Shown here: piece by piece, positions 47,625 to 60,449 of the stretch | Numbering within the stretch: the stretch's first letter is position 1 | How the letters are laid out: every line of letters starts with the position of its first letter | Assembly (NCBI GenBank): GCA_026225945.1 | Contig: JAMJFZ010000690.1 | Span: 1,248,501-1,312,500, forward strand | Length of the DNA stretch: 64,000 nt | Reading direction: 5' to 3' | From: Cricetomys ansorgei | Taxonomy: Eukaryota > Chordata > Mammalia > Rodentia > Nesomyidae | Notes under the pieces: model-generated | Seen by the model: the letters and a program-made list of their open reading frames with translations, nothing else | Told to the model about the DNA's origin: nothing | Databases searched by the model: none | Program-made: the position numbers and the translations under genes

Positions 47625-47895
47625 GGCCTCACCGTGCAAACCCAAGCACCGCGTAGGCTCCCTGGTACACTGCTAGCACCAGGGCATCCCACAAGCTCCC
47701 CAACGTCCCACAAGCACCTGGTATTCTAGGAGGCACCAGCTCTTCCCACAGTCATCAGGGAGCAAACATCAGTGCCTCCCACAGGACCCAGGCATTCCAG
47801 GAAAGTCCCGGATATTCCACAGGCACCCAGTTGACAAGCAAACACTCAGACATCACACAAGCACCCATATCCCACTCAGTTGCTCCCCACAGTGA
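47625..47895 (-). repeat. Decayed minisatellite, copy B, inverted orientation
   Basis: Same as 23290-23560; core 'ccacaggcaccc', 'cccacaagcacc'. Confidence 0.65.
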
Positions 47896-48344
47896 TGCAT
47901 TTGCCTTTCAGAGCACAAGGGAAAAGCCTGGGCATTTCAGATATTTATATCACGGGAAGTCTTCAGGGGCAGAAAGCATCCAAAGTGCACAGTTTGTCTT
48001 CCTACCTCCAAGAAAACAGAACTTTCAGCTGTGCCGTAGGTACAATGTGGGGCTCTGCTCTCAATACACATTAGGGCGTAACTATCCCCAACCTTATACA
48101 TGTTTACAGTCATAAAAGTTGATTTTCAGTTTAACTACAAAACTCACATATTGGGGCTGTTTTTTCTATTTATTTATGCATTTTCATTTCATCCATACTT
48201 TATCTGCTCAAGGGAGTTGCTCCTGTCTGAACACATCATTGAGGCGTGGAGAGATTACAAAGAGACCATGTAGAAAAGGGAATGCATTTGACAGGTAGAG
48301 GAAGAAATAAGCTTCAGACACAACTTGAAAAATCAAAGTTGTAT

Positions 48345-48350
48345 TTTATT
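48345..48350 (-). terminator. Polyadenylation signal of the claudin-like gene, copy B
   Basis: AATAAA on the minus strand about 95 bp downstream of the stop at 48445; the same spacing as in copy A. Confidence 0.6.
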
Positions 48351-48444
48351 GAAATGAGCAGATAACTACAAGAGTATCGAGTGTGTGTAGGAAATCTAGC
48401 CAAGGAGTCTCCTGGCACACTGTGAAAATGCCAGAGCTCTCATT

Positions 48445-49332
48445 TCAGGCCGTTTGATCAGCCTGTTTGCCAGAACAGGCCTTCAGCTTACTCTGTAGTT
48501 TCAGTGACCTGATCTCAAAAAGGAACATGAGCACAGCAAAGAGTGACAGGGTGGATGTCAGGATCCCTACTGGGAACACGTGAGTGCTGTGCTTCTTTAT
48601 GAGGGATGCTCTCTTTACTGGAAAGGTGGATGGAAAGTCAAGAGTGGTTTTGCCGTAAAGATCTACCACATGGTTCCAGGTCACAGAAACTACAGTGCAA
48701 AGGCTACTGAGAACGAGAATGAAGACAGATGTCTTGTAGCATTGCATCTGGAACTCAGGACCTGTGACTTTGATAATGTTGCCCTCCATGGCCGCTGAGC
48801 TTAAAATCACAACAATAGGTTTTATCAGCATAGCAAATAACATCAGGTTCTGTGCACACTGAAGTTCAGGTGAAATGGACCAGGCCGAATCGACAGGACT
48901 ATAAACCAGAATCTTTGTCACAGTCCCAGAGATGTTAAATTCCTGAGGGTAATATGCTTTCCAGAGTCCGATGTACACAAGCTGAACAACCTTATCTTCG
49001 AATTCCCAGAGGCGCCAGTATTGGCTGAATGCAAGCATTCCTCCTAACCCCGCAGAGAAGAGGCTGCAAATGAATCCAGTCAGTCTGAAGATGCTGTCCT
49101 TTGCCTGGGAAAATCTAAAGATGAGATTGAACCAGTATCGAGTTAAGTCAGGAACAGAAGGGAAGGTGAAAAAGCACAGTGAGTCAAGGTTGAGAGTGTA
49201 GTAAATACTTTTAGCTCGTCCTGCTGTTTCAAGAATGTATTTAGGTGGTCTGTAACATAATAGGGTTCTACACACTGTAGTTAAGTATATATAAGAAATC
49301 TTGTCCCCTACAGGTGAGGCAAGAGTACACAT
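48445..49332 (-). CDS. Claudin-34-like four-transmembrane protein (PMP22/claudin family), copy B
   Basis: The open frame of 295 codons has a claudin layout in its last 220 residues. A first hydrophobic segment at about 84-103 is followed by WRLW (106-109) and GLW (122-124), spaced as the claudin W-x(17-22)-W signature. Further membrane segments lie at about 160-181, 200-218 and 252-272. The second extracellular loop contains a W-N...F-P-S-F-P-like stretch that I associate with claudin-34 rather than with tight-junction claudins. The two cysteines normally following GLW are absent, and there is no PDZ-binding C-terminus. One N-glycosylation sequon (NIS) is at 133-135. The first ~76 residues look non-coding. 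A splice acceptor (ttttcccag) would start the exon at 49104, in frame, so the true start is probably in an unseen upstream exon. A functional product is uncertain. Confidence 0.6.
   Translation of the reverse strand: MCTLASPVGDKISYIYLTTVCRTLLCYRPPKYILETAGRAKSIYYTLNLDSLCFFTFPSVPDLTRYWFNLIFRFSQAKDSIFRLTGFICSLFSAGLGGMLAFSQYWRLWEFEDKVVQLVYIGLWKAYYPQEFNISGTVTKILVYSPVDSAWSISPELQCAQNLMLFAMLIKPIVVILSSAAMEGNIIKVTGPEFQMQCYKTSVFILVLSSLCTVVSVTWNHVVDLYGKTTLDFPSTFPVKRASLIKKHSTHVFPVGILTSTLSLFAVLMFLFEIRSLKLQSKLKACSGKQADQTA
49105..49114 (-). promoter_or_regulatory. Candidate splice acceptor of the claudin-like gene
   Basis: Minus strand ttttcccag followed by gcaaagg. An exon starting here keeps the claudin frame (residue 77 of the long frame) and removes the upstream part that shows no family resemblance. 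There is no methionine between this point and the middle of the first membrane segment. Confidence 0.4.
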
Positions 49333-52300
49333 TATATGGTACTTTGGACAATGATTTCACAGTATCCTTCAAATACAGATATATTCATTTCTGTTGACTA
49401 GGCATTTAAGTACTAGAAGCTAATAGTGAGACAAGACTTGCAGTATCATTTAAGGTGATGCTTATTTCAACTCACTTTGAAAAACAGAACCGTTTTTAAT
49501 GACTTTAATCAGTGTTCCAAGCAGAGGATGCTCTGGTTATGGTCGTGGATTAGTTCATGACCTTCATAAGAACACTTTCATCTGTATAACCCTTTGAGAA
49601 AGAAGCAAACAGAAAAGTACTACGAACATTATGTCCATTTTCTGAAAAGCAAAATATACCTGAATTAAAAAATATTTGATGATATGAAAATAAAATATGC
49701 ATACAAATAATGCTAGGTAGATCAACTGTTCAGCTAGGGACTGATGTAATTGTTTACTTATTTTCCTAAAATGTGTCCATTTATAAAGAAACCAGTGTCT
49801 GGTGTGTTATATCTAAACTCTGTATGAACACAAGCTTAAACTACTATTTGTAACTGGATTGGGATATAGGTTAGCAGTGGACTGATTGGCTATATATGTG
49901 ACACTGAGTTCACTCTCCAGGACCACACATGTATGACATGTGAGGAAACATTGATATGTCCCTTTATTCCCACTGTTTGGTCAAGATTTCATGACACTGT
50001 CATTGCATGCATTTGGTTGCAATATGTAAAATACCCTCAGACATTTTGGGAGAGCCAGCGTACACCTTGACACAACACATACACTTCACATCAACACTAT
50101 GTAGCCACTTATGTAGGTCTTTCAACATCTCAAATCTTTGTATGTAATAATGATGAAAAATGAGAAAAGTCAAGCTGTGAGGGGTAAGAATGAGTCATTT
50201 AGCAGAAAGGAAGAAGACAATGTCCTTTGAGCACTAAGCATGCAGATAATGTTATTGACACTGTCTATGAAGAAGATGTGAGGTGCTAAAAACATCGTTC
50301 TTGTTGCTTGGAATCATTACCTACCTGTCATCCTCTACTCCTAGGTTTCATGTGGAATGGGATTCCTAATAGGGTGAAGTCAGTATCTGGAACACTTGGG
50401 AAGTTGCATCAGCAAGATTGGTCTTACAAATGATAGAGCCATGAATTACATGGAAGCAATATTAGAAAAAATGGGTAATGCTGTTGTGACACTTGAATTA
50501 GCTACCCTGGAATTCTCTCATACTGCCCATGTACATCTGAAAACAAAGGGTAGATACCAGCCTGTCTTAAATCCCTGAGAAAAGTCCCCTCATACAACGC
50601 TTTAAGGTTTTTACCTTTGAACACTGCGGGTGAGCTGATCCATTCGGAAGTTAATAGTATCACAAATATTCTTCTCAATCACTGGAAATCTTGAGCAGAG
50701 AGGGAATCACCACAATCAGGAAAGAACCTTGAAATAAAGAAGTACTTTTAGACAGATATTTATGCTCAGAACCACACCTTCCTAACTTGTGGGCTCTCAC
50801 AAACTGCATTTCCAGCCCATGCTTTGATTAGTTGGAACTTGATTAAACACTTCATTGGTGTTAGCCCACTTGATATTAATCAACCTTCAGTGATTCCCAC
50901 AGAAAGATTATTCTCGTTGTACTATGAGGGACACAGCAACAAGAGATTAATTCTAACGGTTGATGTCTGGAAGCTACACAGATATATGGGCAGTTAAGCA
51001 TCCAGAATGAACCCTCGTAGACACACACACAGTGATTTCTGATGCTGATGATAGTCATCAGTATTTAGTCACAGGGAAATGATGTCCTTAAGTAGCCTTA
51101 TTCTATGTTAGTGGCCTTCTTTATCTTTCTGACTTTTAGGACAATGAAGTCGAATCATAAATAATACATGGATAATATAAATTTCATACCTCTTTATCCC
51201 TCTAGGATCTCCAATTTGAGTGTCCGCCAAACATAAGGGAAATAAGTAACTGTACACATTCTTATGTTTCCATGACAACAGGACCTAGGTGATGGATCCT
51301 GAGCAAGGAAAGGGTTCCAATGAGCAATCCTGTAAAGGCCAGTGGCTAAACACACCTCTGATGTGGCAAAAGGTCTTTAAAATTAGTTTACCAGTAAGTG
51401 ATGCATCAAATTGTCACTACAACTTATTTATACTTCAAAAAGTTGTAAAAAAAAAAAAAAGAAGAATGGGAAAACACAGTAGAAGTCAAGAAATATTCCA
51501 CTATAAAAGCAAATTCTCCTTCTTTATTGGAGATTTGGTGCTACATGGCCTTCCATTTGTCTCTTATACACAGACATAGATTAGATATTGACAATCTGCA
51601 AATGCTGAGCTCCTGAGAGATCTTGTTTCCTTATGAAGAATCTACCTTATCCTTTCATAATTTTACTGGGAATGTGATTCCCACCCAATCATGCAGAGAA
51701 CTCTTTATATAGAGCATCTGTCTTCAAAATTTGAACTTGTCATATACCCTTAGCTCAAAGTAAAACTGAGTCAAGTAGAAGAATAGCCATAGAGGAGCCT
51801 GAAGTGAAGCTAAGAAGTTCATTTTGAGTGTCTTTCTTTGTATGTCCTATTTTATTTTTGGCATTGGTCTAGGCAAAACAGGACTAAGGAACCAGAGGAA
51901 CTGGGTGTCTGGGTCTTAGTTCCTCTACAGCCTCTGGTTGAAGATGTCTAATGTGTTCTGATAGAAATGTGACTTAAATACACTTTCCTCATAAGCATAG
52001 TACTTCAGATACAACCCCCAGTTGTATGGTGTTATCATATAGAAGCCCTTCCTCATTGCTTACATCTGCATGGTAAAGCTAATGAAATGTGGCTATCTGA
52101 GTCCTCAATATCTCCACCTGCCTAAGAACATTTCATTACTAAGCTCTCTGTTAAGCTGTGAGGGAAGTAAATCAACTTCAAGGAAATGCTCAAGGGATCC
52201 TCTTTTTCTGACAAAGACCCATGCTGGAAAGCTGAGGTCTGTTTAGAGGACAGGGAGTTTCCTTAAAATATTCTCAGTCTTTACAAAACTCCAACAAGAG

Positions 52301-53998
52301 CAGCATTACTTGGTCTACCAGGCAAACCACAAAGCTAGAAGGCAAAAGGACTGAGTAATAATGTAGTAAAAATCCCAGAACACTTTGATCCATGAGCAAT
52401 ATTGTTTGTAATATAAATTTAAGGAGCCAGTAGGCTATATATCAGTGTTGGGAGATGTTTCCAAGTTCTACACTCTCCAAGGCTTCTAGATGTCTTTGGT
52501 CATGAGAAGGACATTGCCTGATTCCCCTTTTGCTTCTTTCTTTTGATCTCAGTCACACCCTTCTGTATTTTGGAACTCAGAGATTAAACAGTATATGGTG
52601 TTTCTGAGCTATACATGTGTTACATTGCCATCTGTGACATTAATTCTTTTTTGAAGCCTTTAGAAACTGCTGTAGTAATCTGCAGTATTGTGTGAGACAG
52701 GACTTGGGAACATGCTTCGTATGTGCCCCTCTGCACCTTGGGGATGCTTGTGTGATTCTTTCTTTCAGATGAAAGAGTTGATGTTTGGAGAATGTCCTAA
52801 TATGTTGTGGAAGGACATGAAGTTTCCTCCCTTTTGTGCTGGCTATGTACATACATGACTGGATTGTGAATCAATCTGGGGGTTTTGAAGACTTCACAAT
52901 TGCCCTGGGAGGTACTTAGAGCACATCCGAAGTGTGGGACAGGCAAGTACTCAATAATGTTAGAAGGCCTACCTCTCAAATGAATGCTTGGCCATGGTTA
53001 CAACAGTTTATACGTAGATTATATGTGCTTATGTTCCCTAGAGAGGGAAATATTGGAAACTGCTTTTTGAGCTGTGTAGGTAATGGCCATATTTGGATGA
53101 TGCTCAAAGGCCCAGGTTGCATACTTAGCACCAAATCTTTACCAAGAGAGAGTACATATTGATCTTCCTGGCAAACCTGTATTTCCCAAATGGAAATAGG
53201 AAGTATTTCCTTGTGTTTTGAGTGTCTAACAATGTCTTATTATCTTCCATGATCGCCAACCAGCTTGATACATAAGAGAAAAGAAAACATTTATTCTCAC
53301 ATACATAGATTCATTCCCACTTGATTCACAATTACTACATACTGGGAACAATGCATTTTCGAGTACCATATAGTTATCAGATGAGAGAACATACATGTAA
53401 CTATCTTTTTAAAGTCGAAGAAAGGGAAAGACATCCCATGTCCTCCAATAAGGAAAGTCATTATTAAAAATATGTATGCAATCCAAAGGTTAACCACTTA
53501 AGTCCCTGTGCAAGCTCTGTCCTTCATTATCAATAATGTGGGGCTGGCCTAGAGCTAAGAGGGTGTTGAAGTGTGCTTTGAGCCCTGGATTTCTCTCCCT
53601 GAGAGTGGTATGCATTCGGCTTCTCCTCCTTTCTTACTCTGACAGACCCCAGCTAGCACCAACACGTTGCAAAACTCCTGCAATGTTGCCATATCTTATG
53701 ACAAACAGCACCTCTTAAAATCTTCCTTTCCAAGGTATATGGCCTGGTTAATGCTTATGAACCACTGCAGTTGGTGGACACTTGACTGGGCTTCCCTTCT
53801 CTCTATATGACCCTATACGTTCTATTGCCTGGCCCCTATGAAACTTCTGTTTATGCAAAGGAGACTTCCTCAAGACAGCCCCAGCCAACAAGACATGACT
53901 GCCCATGAATGTTTGTGAGCCTCCGCCTTTAAATAGATGTCTCCAAGAGACACTTCTCCAGCCAAAAATTTATCACCACGTAAGTTATTTCCCATTCC
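49333..53998. other. Upstream flank of the claudin-like gene, copy B, no gene recognised
   Basis: Colinear with 24991-29665 and only a few percent diverged. There is an A-run at about 51447-51460. A 96-codon plus frame at 51289-51579 is not shared intact with copy A and is probably chance. Confidence 0.5.
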
Positions 53999-54000
53999 CT

Positions 54001-54264
54001 CATATATACATATATACATATATACATATATACATATATACATATATACATATATACATATATACATATATACATATATACATATATACATATATACATA
54101 TATACATATATACATATATACATATATACATATATACATATATACATATATACATATATACATATATACATATATACATATATACATATATACATATATA
54201 CATATATACATATATACATATATACATATATACATATATACATATATACATATATACATATATA
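54001..54264. repeat. (CATATATA)33 octamer array, copy B
   Basis: 33 tandem octamers without a visible interruption, followed by short CA and TA runs to about 54308. Because 24 bp is three units, every frame is open and encodes an eight-residue repeat rich in I, Y and M. These frames are artefacts. Copy A has only two to three units. Confidence 0.97.
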
Positions 54265-54273
54265 CATACACAG

Positions 54274-54307
<34 letters not shown>

Positions 54308-55045
54308 GTATATAAACGATAGATAGATACATAGATAGATCCCCTTTGCTTCAGTAAACTGAGCTGTTAACTGATACTACATCCTGAGAAGTCAATCTCT
54401 CATGACACTCAAGCCTCAGTTCAAGACCTCCTCAGATCCTGGATAGTTCCTGGGTAAACTCTCCTTGAAGCTAGCACTGCAGCTTGGCTATCCTGGGGAG
54501 AGGACCTAGAAGCAGGAAACCATAATATTATACTTGAGAAATAGAATTGGGAAACTCATGAGTGCCCAGCCTTAGGAAGGACCCAGTAAGACCCAGTCTC
54601 AAAGAACAATAAGGACAACAATACATTAGCACATGTATTAGAGAACTAGGGTTATCTGGTATATCTGAATTTTCTGGATATATATATATGATTAAGTAGA
54701 ATAACTTAGATGCTATGGTGTAATTAATACCACAGCTGGGGGTTTGAATAGAAATTCCATGAATTCAGAAGTTGCTCAGTTCATGGGGTAGCCATCTCAC
54801 CTGGTCTTCAAAGGATACCAAAATTCTGAAGAAGCAGTCTCTCATGTCAGTGAAGGAATGGACTTGCTACCAAGACAGGAATAAGCAGGCAAAGAAGAAA
54901 ATCTTCCTCCTTCCATACCTTATATAGGCTTCCAGGAGAAGTTGTGGTCAGATTAAAGGTTTGTGCCTCTCCACCTGAAATTTCTCAAGTAGAAGTCAAT
55001 ATTTACCCACTACAAACCAACTTCTCTCCAATAAAAATATCTCTC

Positions 55046-55203
55046 AGCCTGGAGGTTGAGTCACATGCCTGTAATCCAATCTCTCACAAGGCAGAGGCAG
55101 GTGGGTCTCTGTGCAGTTGAGGCCAGCCTGGTCTACAGAGTGAGTTCAAGGACAGCACGAATTACAGTAGAGAAACCCTGTCTTACAAAAGCAAACAAAA
55201 AAA
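55046..55203 (+). mobile_element. B1 SINE, copy C
   Basis: Same insertion as 37509-37668, at the same place in the unit, so it predates the B/C duplication. Confidence 0.93.
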
Positions 55204-55489
55204 TCTATCATTGAATTATAGTTCATTTTGGATTGAGACAAATTGACAACCAAGAATAGCCATCACAGCATGGATCCTAATCAGAAATTTGTTATTTATT
55301 CCCAATCAGGATAATGAACAAGTAACTATAAAGTGCTTAATGCAAAGTATGTATGAACAAATACAAAGATCCCAAGATTAGGGAATGAAGAAGATATGAA
55401 GAACAAACCTACTATGTTATTGCAATGTTGAGTCTTCATTTTGTCACTTGTATCCAATGCCTTGTGCTTTCAAGCCAAAGTTATTCCAC

Positions 55490-55980
55490 TGTGTACCATG
55501 CTACAGGAGATCCTGTTGACTCCTGGATGTCCAGGCACATAGGGAATGCAGGAAGACTTGAGGACTGGAGAGTTCCAGGTTCCTGTGGAATGACCAGATA
55601 CCCATGGGTACCTGTGGGATCCTGGATGCCTGCATGATATCTGGGTATCAAAGGGCTGGCTGAGAGCCTGGATGATGACTGAATGACTGCAGGATACTCT
55701 GGTGCCTGTGAGAGTCCCTGGTGCCTATGGAATATCTGCATGCCTATGGAATGTCCAGGTGCTTGCAGGAGGCCCTTGACTTTATGGTAAATTCTGGTGC
55801 CTATTGGATATATGGCACCTGCAGGATGACCAAGGATCCCATGGGATGTCTAGCTGTCTAAGGAAGGTCCTGATACCTATTGGATATCTGGGTGCCTGCA
55901 TAATGTCTGGGTGCCTGGGAGATGATGCCTGTGTGGTGTCCGTGTGTCTGTGAGAAGTCTGGGTACCTGTAAAATGACTG
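55490..55980 (+). repeat. Decayed minisatellite, copy C
   Basis: Same array as 37950-38448. Confidence 0.7.
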
Positions 55981-55989
55981 AGTATGTTG

Positions 55990-56729
55990 CAGAAGTTTAT
56001 TTTTAGTTGTCTTGAACAGAATTATTTTGTGTCCTGTTGGGTGAAGGGCTGCATAGGCCTCGGAATTTTGTATTGTCTGAGAGTGTTGGATTAATGTGGG
56101 GGATGTTTGATTGCTCATGGCTTGCATGTGCTATCAGTAGAACACCTGAGGAGTTATGAACCATTAAAAATGCCTGAGGTCAGAAGCTCTGGATTCCACT
56201 GTCCAGCATGGCAATTTCTCTGACAATGGTTCCCTCTGCTGAGGTCTGGCAGAGTTTACAAGTATGAAAATTTCTTCCTTGTCTTCCTTGCTGTCTTCCA
56301 GCAGCCTAATTACTGTAAATGGCATACCAGCATAGGGCATGACTTCATGACAGCTAATCCAAGATGGAGACAAGAAAGAAGAGAGAGAAACTCCAGACAT
56401 CACAGAGTCCGGTAATGTATGATCCAGGAAGCTACCAGTAGATAGAGATTAAGGTATTAGTTGGAGGCTTCTGAAGGAAGAGTAGAGAAATGAAATAAGT
56501 CTCTCTGATGATAAAACAATGGACAATTAATAAAAAAATGAGGAATAAAGCTCCAAGGTGAAAGCCACAGAACCTTAGAAAAAGACATTTTCAAGGTTAA
56601 AAACAAATCAAATGAACGAGCAAAAAAGGCAAGCTTTTGACTGCTTTTCCTGATCATGGAGCTGACTCTCTCTCCTGTCCCTGGAAGCACAGGTAATGGA
56701 AACCAGAGTGTATTGTCTATAAACTGAAT
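55990..56729 (+). repeat. Repeat X, copy C, truncated
   Basis: Ends at 'aaactgaat' where sequence matching B 39198-40680 is missing; it then continues directly with 'cacactctttgtgtcc'. Confidence 0.8.
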
Positions 56730-56764
56730 CACACTCTTTGTGTCCATAGGATCAAGGACATTTC

Positions 56765-57720
56765 AGCCTTTATTTTTCTTTTCAAATATATTGTTCTCAC
56801 ATATAATACATTCCAATACCCTTCCTAACCACCCCCACTCTTCCCAGCTCCCCGATGTCCCCTATCCCCTAGATCTAACCGCACATCCTGCTACCCGGAC
56901 CCCTGCCTCTCCGAAACAACGAGCATTCCTCCAAGGTTTACGGTTCAGACATAGCACAAAAAGATGGAACAGGGTGAGAAACAATTCCCTACTTCAGGGT
57001 TGAGCTAGGCAACCCACTAGGGGGAGAAGGTTCTCAAAGACAGGAAAGAGGTCCAGAGACACACATCCCTACTCCAGTCTGTACGAGTCCTACCAAAGTT
57101 CCAAGTGAGGCAAACTCAAGACATATTTGGGGGATTCAGCAGGTCCCATGTATGCTGTTTCAGGCTCTGTGAGCACCTAAGAGTGCTGGTCAGTTGACTC
57201 CATGGGGATTGACCACCTGGTGTCCTTGACAGACACCCCTGGTCCCAGCGATCCCTCTTCCACCTCTTCCATGAGGTTCTCTGATCTGTGCATTTTGTTT
57301 AGCACTGGGCCTCTGCTTCTGCTCCCATCAGCTGCTGTAGGGAGCCTCTCAGTTGAGGACTGGACTAGGCACTGATTTATGAGTAGAGCAGGAAAGCTTT
57401 AGAAGTCGTCACCTGGCCTGGCCTGCGGTAGCGGGCATGGGTTCCCCCCTTTAGCATGGGGTTCTGCCCTTCCATTTTCCCAGCAGATCTTGTAAGGAAG
57501 ATAGGTCACAGTTCGAAGTTTTTGAGGCTGGAATTGTGCCCCAGTCCCACCACTGGAAAGCCTTGCCTGGTTGCAGGAGATAGCTTGTTTAGGCTCCCTC
57601 CCCCTTATTTCGAGAGGTCTTCTCTATGGTCTCTTTTGTTGATTCCAGTGAGTTTCTACTGCCCTAGGTCTCCCACTTCTCCCCTACATGTCCTCCAGCT
57701 TTTGTCACCTCTCCACAGAT
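56765..57720 (-). mobile_element. L1 3'-UTR-like segment, copy C
   Basis: Colinear with 40730-41665. Confidence 0.55.
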
Positions 57721-58279
57721 TCTCTCTCTCCATCCATCTCACCTTCCTCGTCCCTTCTCTTCCCATTCCCATCCTTCTTGTCCCACCTGCATCATCTGTG
57801 GTAATTCAGCCAACCTTGGAATGAGGGCTTTAGTTTTATTTTCTGTGATTTGAGTTCCTTGGCTTCTGGAGAGAAGACTCTCTTCTTGGGCACACTAAGA
57901 AGCCTTCAACTTGTTCATGAATGGCTGGAGTTGGTCAGTTTATCATTGAGTTTATTCTTAGGGTGACCGTATTCATCCTAGAGCCTTCCATCCCAGCTGA
58001 TATTTAGGAGCTTGATCTCTACTCTATCACTCTCCTCAGCCTTCTGCTCTTCTCCTTCCCATCAGAACGGCACATTAAGCCTTAATGTCTTGAAGGGCAT
58101 TTCGGACCCAGCACAAATACTTCTATACTCCTGCCAAACAACAGTCAAAAGTCTAATGATGTGCATGCCAGGTTTATCAAAGTAAGAGTCCTGCCTTACA
58201 AGACCAATTCCCTGTCCTACTCAGTTGCCTCATCACTATGGCAACTACCAGAAATGCACAAACAGAAAAGGAGGGGTTG

Positions 58280-58680
58280 ACTTTGGTTCACACTTTGAGG
58301 GGCCAGTTGCTGTAGAGTTGGAATGTTGTCAGAAGCCTGAAGGTCTGGTCGTCCTGTGCCTGTACTGGGGAAACAGTGAGTGAAGAAAGCTGGGGCTGAG
58401 CTGGGACTCTCTTTTTAGGCAATGTGAGGCCACAGCCCAGTGAATGATGCCACCCACGTTTAGAGTGGATATACCCTGCCACCTCAATTGCCCCTATCCA
58501 AATAATCTCTTACTAACATGCTCACAGTCCTGCTTTGTCTATGTTTCTAGATTCTAACTCCAATGTGCACAAAATCACAATAATTCCGGACATTGGATTT
58601 GTGTCCGTCCTCAGCTCGGAACAAGCATAAGAAGTTTGCAATTATGATTCATGCCAGTCAGCTGAAGAAGGAAACAAAAG
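58280..58680. repeat. Rodent interspersed-repeat fragment, copy C
   Basis: Colinear with 42240-42640; family not assigned. Confidence 0.5.
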
Positions 58681-59248
58681 AATCAGGGGGCATGAGACAG
58701 TGTCTGGCACCTGGAATCCTAACTCTCTTCCTTATGACAGGACACCTAACACAACATCAAGCACAATACTGTCTAGCCTGAACTAGCCTCTGTGAACTCC
58801 TTTTTGGTTCTATAACCATCCAAGTGATATTTGCAGAGGACTTTTCTAAGACAGAGAAGAAGAAAACATATTTTAATAATATATCTTCAGGGAACCTGAT
58901 GGAAAGCTGCAACCTAAAGGCTATCAAATGAGCTTTGAAAACACAAGGTTAAGTAGGCATCTTTGAACCAGGGCCTGTAGAGGAATAGACAATGATGACT
59001 CTCCTGGGTTTTTACTTGGTGTTGCTCAGTATAATGGTAGAAATAAAACAGATATCTCTAGACATACAGCCCTTATCAATTTTATGGTTTTCCTTTTATG
59101 TCATCCTTTTATCGCTCTGCATCATTTTAACTTTGTTCTAAGGACATTAGAGGATCTCAAATTTTCACCAAAGAAGAGAGATGGTACATATTTACAGTGC
59201 TGTGTATAATCAGGAGACAGTCTCTGTGGGACTGTCCTGGAGCTAAGG

Positions 59249-59842
59249 TGAAGAAAACGGAGTGCCTAGAACCCCAGGACACTTATTCTGCAAGTGGCAG
59301 GAGGTCCCTCCCACCCCTGAACTCTGACTGGCCACAAGCTATGCTGTCTGTTCTAGCAGCAAGGCACTGCCCATTTAAAGGTATACGAATGCAACCTGGC
59401 AGAGTAGCTTATCTGGAGTTGTATCAATTGTACCTACATAAGAATTTAGGGTCTTTCCCTCTGATCCTGTAATACACTGAGGTCCAAACTCTCAATATGG
59501 CAGTGGGAAGGCCTGTCCTAACCAATGAGCTTCCAATAACATCGCTGGATAACAAAGACCATCCCTGTGGATGTATATGTACCCGGTCCTCCCAATATAG
59601 TTGAGTTAAACCCCTCTGCTGTGCTCCCAGAAATTCTTTATGTTTCTCTTCAGTCCTCTGATCTGAGACCCACCCGGATGCATAGATCCAGGCTAAGAGT
59701 TTTCCTTCCCTGAAGTTAAGCTAGCATAGTCACCTACCAGGAAAAAGAAGCAGGACCCTAGGGAAAAATCAACAACTCACATGAAGTACAAGTAAAATAC
59801 AGGAGGGTAAATGGCGTATTGGTTGCAATGAAAGCAAGAACT
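59249..59842. repeat. About 594-bp segment absent from copy A, copy C
   Basis: Same as 43201-43794 with scattered substitutions. Confidence 0.6.
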
Positions 59843-60091
59843 TTCATGGTATCAGTAATTGCAAACTGTCAATATCTATATCCAATACGTGTCTGTGTCT
59901 AGGGGAATAATGGAAGGCCATATGGTCCCAAGTCTCCACTAACAATGGTAATTTAACTTTATACTGTAAAATCTTACTTTACTTGTACTGAAGAATTCTA
60001 TAAACTGTTTTCTGTTTTTTTTTTTTTTTTCTCATTTTTTATTGAGGACTGTTATAGGATTTTCTAAGGATCAGAACTTATAGAACAAATA

Positions 60092-60094
<3 letters not shown>

Positions 60095-60143
<49 letters not shown>
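60095..60143. repeat. (CT)n microsatellite, copy C
   Basis: Pure CT run of about 24 repeats. Divergence from B drops sharply to its right. Confidence 0.97.
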
Positions 60144-60148
<5 letters not shown>

Positions 60149-60449
60149 AATTTCTATCCATCTATCTGTCTGTCATGTATCTATCTATGTGTCTATCTAT
60201 TTATCTATCTAGAGAGAAGAGAAATTTATTTGAAGTTCTTATAAGTTGTGGTCCATCCTGTCCAACAAAAGCTGTTTATTAACAAAAGCCAATGAATCCA
60301 GGAAGTGTTCAGCCCATTAGCCTGGATTTCTCAGCTGGCCTTCATTATGTGCCTGGCTCCCAAAGGAGGGGGCTCATATGACAGTGAAGCTGTGGTCTTG
60401 ATCATGAGAGCATGAGTAAGCAAAGAGAAAGCAAGCTTTTTTCCTCTCT

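Larger units (their letters stand above)
37382..54918. repeat. Segmental duplication copy B, the complete unit
   Basis: 17,537 bp measured from the 'cttatataggcttcc' start to the same point of copy C. It is the only copy with every segment and was used as the reference for the others. It carries the only open claudin-like frame in the window. Confidence 0.92.

Noticed and set aside
49105..49332. First 76 codons of the claudin-like open frame as genuine protein
   Set aside because: No claudin similarity and a suitable splice acceptor at their end; in copy A this stretch is frameshifted by a 2-bp indel.
53870..54332. Several long overlapping open frames on both strands (110-139 codons) with eight-residue repeats
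   Set aside because: They are translations of the CATATATA array, which has no stop in any frame; not genes.
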